Shown piece by piece: positions 5,938-7,481 of a stretch of 7,481 nucleotides of DNA; the stretch's first letter is position 1, and the number at the start of each line of letters is the position of its first letter. The translations under genes were made by a program, and so were the position numbers. The stretch lies in the NCBI GenBank assembly GCA_023475455.1, contig JAMCVR010000168.1, positions 12,878 through 20,358 of the forward strand, read 5' to 3'. Source of the stretch: Thermoplasmatota archaeon. Lineage in GTDB: Bacteria > Pseudomonadota > Gammaproteobacteria > Burkholderiales > Thiobacillaceae. The notes beneath the pieces are model-generated. The model was given only the letters and a program-made list of their open reading frames with translations, did no database searches and was not told the DNA's origin.

Positions 5938-7481
5938 TCACCGGAGGGCAAGCCGCCAGGTCACCGCGAGGTTGAGGCCTGGCGCGTAAACGCCGGAGCC
6001 GTGGGGCTTGTATTTGGCGTCGAGGATGTTCTCCAGGCTCACCACAAGGTCCTGCCCCCGCGCAGGCTCGAATCCGGCCTTGAGGTTGAGGGTGCCGTAG
6101 CCCGGTGTGCCGCCGGCGGGGATGCGGGGGTCCGAGAGGTCGCCGGAGGACAGGCGGTCCTGGCGATCGGCGAACAGGCCGTAGACCTCGTACCAGGAGC
6201 GCTCGTCCGGGGCGTAGCGCAGGCGCAGGCTGCCGTTCAACGGGGGAATGCGGCGCAGAGGCTGTTGGGTGTCCAGGTCCTCGCCCCACGTGTAGCTCAG
6301 GTTGCCGGCCGACGACCAGCGCCCGGAGAAGGCGTGCTTCAGCCCGAATTCCGCTCCTTTGATCAGGGCGCGCTGGATGTTCTGCCGCTGCTGCACACCG
6401 GGTGCCACGGTGACACGATCGATGAGGTCGTCGTAAGTGGCATGGAAGAGGTAGAAGTCGCCGGAGGTGCGCGGGGAGTAGCATTTGACCCCGATCTCCT
6501 TGTTCAGCGAATGCTCCGGCACGAGCCGGGTGTTGGGAATCTCGGAGACGAAGTCCACCCGGCCGAAGAAATCCTCCATGCTGGGCGCCCGGTAGCCCTG
6601 CGCGACACCGCCCACCAGGTTCCAGCGGGGGGCGAGCCGATAGAGCGCATTGATGCTCCCGGTCGCCTCGCCGTCGGAGAGGTTCAATTGATTGATGCCG
6701 ATGGCGCCTTCCGCCTTGAAGTGGGCGTAGCGCACGCCCAGGATGGTCTCGAACCGGTCGGTAAAACGCACTTCGTCCTGCAGGTAGACGCCCCAGCTTT
6801 CGTACCTGGCGCCGTCGGGCGTGCCGGGCGTCATGGCCGTCGCTGTACCGGTGGTCAGATCGGTAAGCGTCATGCGGGTGTCGAACAGGTCGCGGTAGTA
6901 GTCGAAACCGTAGGTAAGCTGCTGGGAGCGTCCGAGCTTGCTGCTGAACTGGCTCGTGGCGCCCACTGTCTTCACGTCGGTGGTTTCACGCGTCTCCAGG
7001 GTGGGAGTGGATGCCTTGACGATCTCCTCGCCTTCCCGCTGACGGTTGAATGAGACATTGAGCTTGACGTCGGAGACCAGTGCGGCCTCATCATGCCGGC
7101 CCCGGTATTCCAGGTAGCTCAGCGAGCGCAGCTGGGGCTCGTAGTTGAACTTGAGCTTGTCCCCCAGGGTCACCTCGCTGGTCTTCGGCACATCGAATTG
7201 TCGGGTGGTCTGGTGGGCGAAGATCAGTTCCCCGCCCCCGGCTGGCCGATAGTTCAGCTTCAGGTCGCCGTCCAGCTCGTCGTAGGCGGTGGGCCTCTGT
7301 TCGCCGACGTCGCCGCCTCCCTCCAGGCTGTTGAAGCGCTTGCCGCTGATCCCGCCGGAGAAGGCGTGCTTCAGCCCGAATTCCGCTCCTTTGATCAGGG
7401 CGCGCTGGATGTTCTGCCGCTGCTGCACACCGGGTGCCACGGTGACACGATCGATGAGGTCGTCGTAAGTGGCATGGAAGA
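5938..7481 (-). CDS. TonB-dependent outer-membrane receptor, 5' partial, with duplicated segment
   Basis: Outer-membrane beta-barrel receptor that takes up a scarce ligand using energy passed on by TonB-ExbB-ExbD. The frame is open at the right edge and ends at TGA (5938-5940), giving 513 visible residues, all barrel; signal peptide, TonB box and plug are outside the window. The GTG at 7440 is not a start: it is an internal valine (RVTVAPGVQQ), and the frame continues upstream as FHATYDDLIDRVT. Barrel evidence: alternating strands such as SWGVYLQDEVRFTDRFETILGV; the hallmark region GYRAPSMEDFFG followed by NTRLVPEHSLNKEIGVK, typical of the TonB-dependent receptor C-terminal domain; and a final segment YGTLNLKAGFEP...VVSLENILDAKY with closing strand LNLAVTWRLALR. 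The end lacks the usual terminal aromatic residue. Ligand is unknown; siderophore, haem, cobalamin or an organophosphate-type ligand are all possible. From about 7354 upstream the sequence jumps back into a second copy of a C-terminal barrel segment. It is the first visible gene of a likely operon with the phosphoesterase. Confidence 0.93.
   Translation of the reverse strand, partial: FHATYDDLIDRVTVAPGVQQRQNIQRALIKGAEFGLKHAFSGGISGKRFNSLEGGGDVGEQRPTAYDELDGDLKLNYRPAGGGELIFAHQTTRQFDVPKTSEVTLGDKLKFNYEPQLRSLSYLEYRGRHDEAALVSDVKLNVSFNRQREGEEIVKASTPTLETRETTDVKTVGATSQFSSKLGRSQQLTYGFDYYRDLFDTRMTLTDLTTGTATAMTPGTPDGARYESWGVYLQDEVRFTDRFETILGVRYAHFKAEGAIGINQLNLSDGEATGSINALYRLAPRWNLVGGVAQGYRAPSMEDFFGRVDFVSEIPNTRLVPEHSLNKEIGVKCYSPRTSGDFYLFHATYDDLIDRVTVAPGVQQRQNIQRALIKGAEFGLKHAFSGRWSSAGNLSYTWGEDLDTQQPLRRIPPLNGSLRLRYAPDERSWYEVYGLFADRQDRLSSGDLSDPRIPAGGTPGYGTLNLKAGFEPARGQDLVVSLENILDAKYKPHGSGVYAPGLNLAVTWRLALR
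6323..6449 (-). repeat. Direct repeat copy in the receptor gene (native position)
   Basis: These 127 bases are identical to the window end, 7355-7481, at an offset of 1,032 bases (344 codons). They encode FHATYDDLIDRV through GAEFGLKHAFSG. On the gene-distal side this copy continues into RWSSAGNLSYTWGED, a normal next barrel strand, so this is the native copy. Confidence 0.97.
7355..7481 (-). repeat. Terminal direct repeat copy in the receptor gene (displaced)
   Basis: Displaced copy of 6323-6449. At 7354/7355 it is joined to sequence encoding GISGKRFNSLEGGG, which belongs to an earlier part of the barrel. The layout is the junction of a 1,032-bp tandem duplication or a 1,032-bp circle. The repeat ends only because the window ends. 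Confidence 0.97.

Noticed and set aside
5906..6484. Upstream extension of the propeller-phosphoesterase frame to a start at 6484
   Set aside because: The extra part overlaps the receptor gene in another frame, is rich in Arg, Pro and His without domain character, and would bury a good signal peptide that has its own ribosome binding site.
5923..7053. Plus-strand 376-codon open frame opposite the receptor gene
   Set aside because: It is antisense to a clear beta-barrel gene and shows no domain or ribosome binding site that would support it.
7438..7440. GTG at 7440 as the start of the receptor gene
   Set aside because: The same valine occurs inside the native copy, and the frame continues with matching barrel sequence to the window edge; no signal peptide or plug follows it.

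Overview
This window of 7,481 bases is GC-rich, densely coding DNA. It most likely comes from a Gram-negative proteobacterium: it holds a TonB-dependent outer-membrane receptor, a secreted periplasmic enzyme, and a ClpB whose sequence resembles betaproteobacterial forms. The last point is a judgement from memory, not from a search. It holds three protein-coding genes and two terminators. No RNA gene, insertion sequence, CRISPR array or phage gene is visible.

Layout. Bases 1-2712 (+) are the disaggregase clpB, open at the left edge. Bases 2713-2833 are a short intergenic gap with two back-to-back intrinsic terminators, one per strand. Bases 2834-5905 (-) encode an exported two-domain protein: a YVTN/YncE-type beta-propeller followed by an alkaline-phosphatase-superfamily phosphoesterase. 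Bases 5938-7481 (-) are the C-terminal part of a TonB-dependent receptor, open at the right edge. The receptor lies 32 bases upstream of the propeller-phosphoesterase on the same strand, so the two look like an operon. A plausible role is uptake or processing of a phosphorylated or metal-containing substrate across the envelope. clpB is convergent and functionally unrelated.

The striking property of the window is that all three genes carry a perfect, in-frame, direct tandem duplication: 597 bp in clpB, 513 bp in the propeller gene and 1,032 bp in the receptor gene. The copies show no differences. Without them, clpB would have a normal length of about 860 residues and the phosphoesterase would have 852. 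The clpB and receptor duplications run off the window ends, and the right-hand terminal repeat is exactly 127 bp, a common assembly k-mer length. Three clean duplications in three adjacent genes are either a remarkable cluster of recent events or, more likely, an assembly or chimera artefact. The sequence alone cannot settle this. Functional statements about the genes hold for the unduplicated forms; the proteins as written may not exist in the cell.
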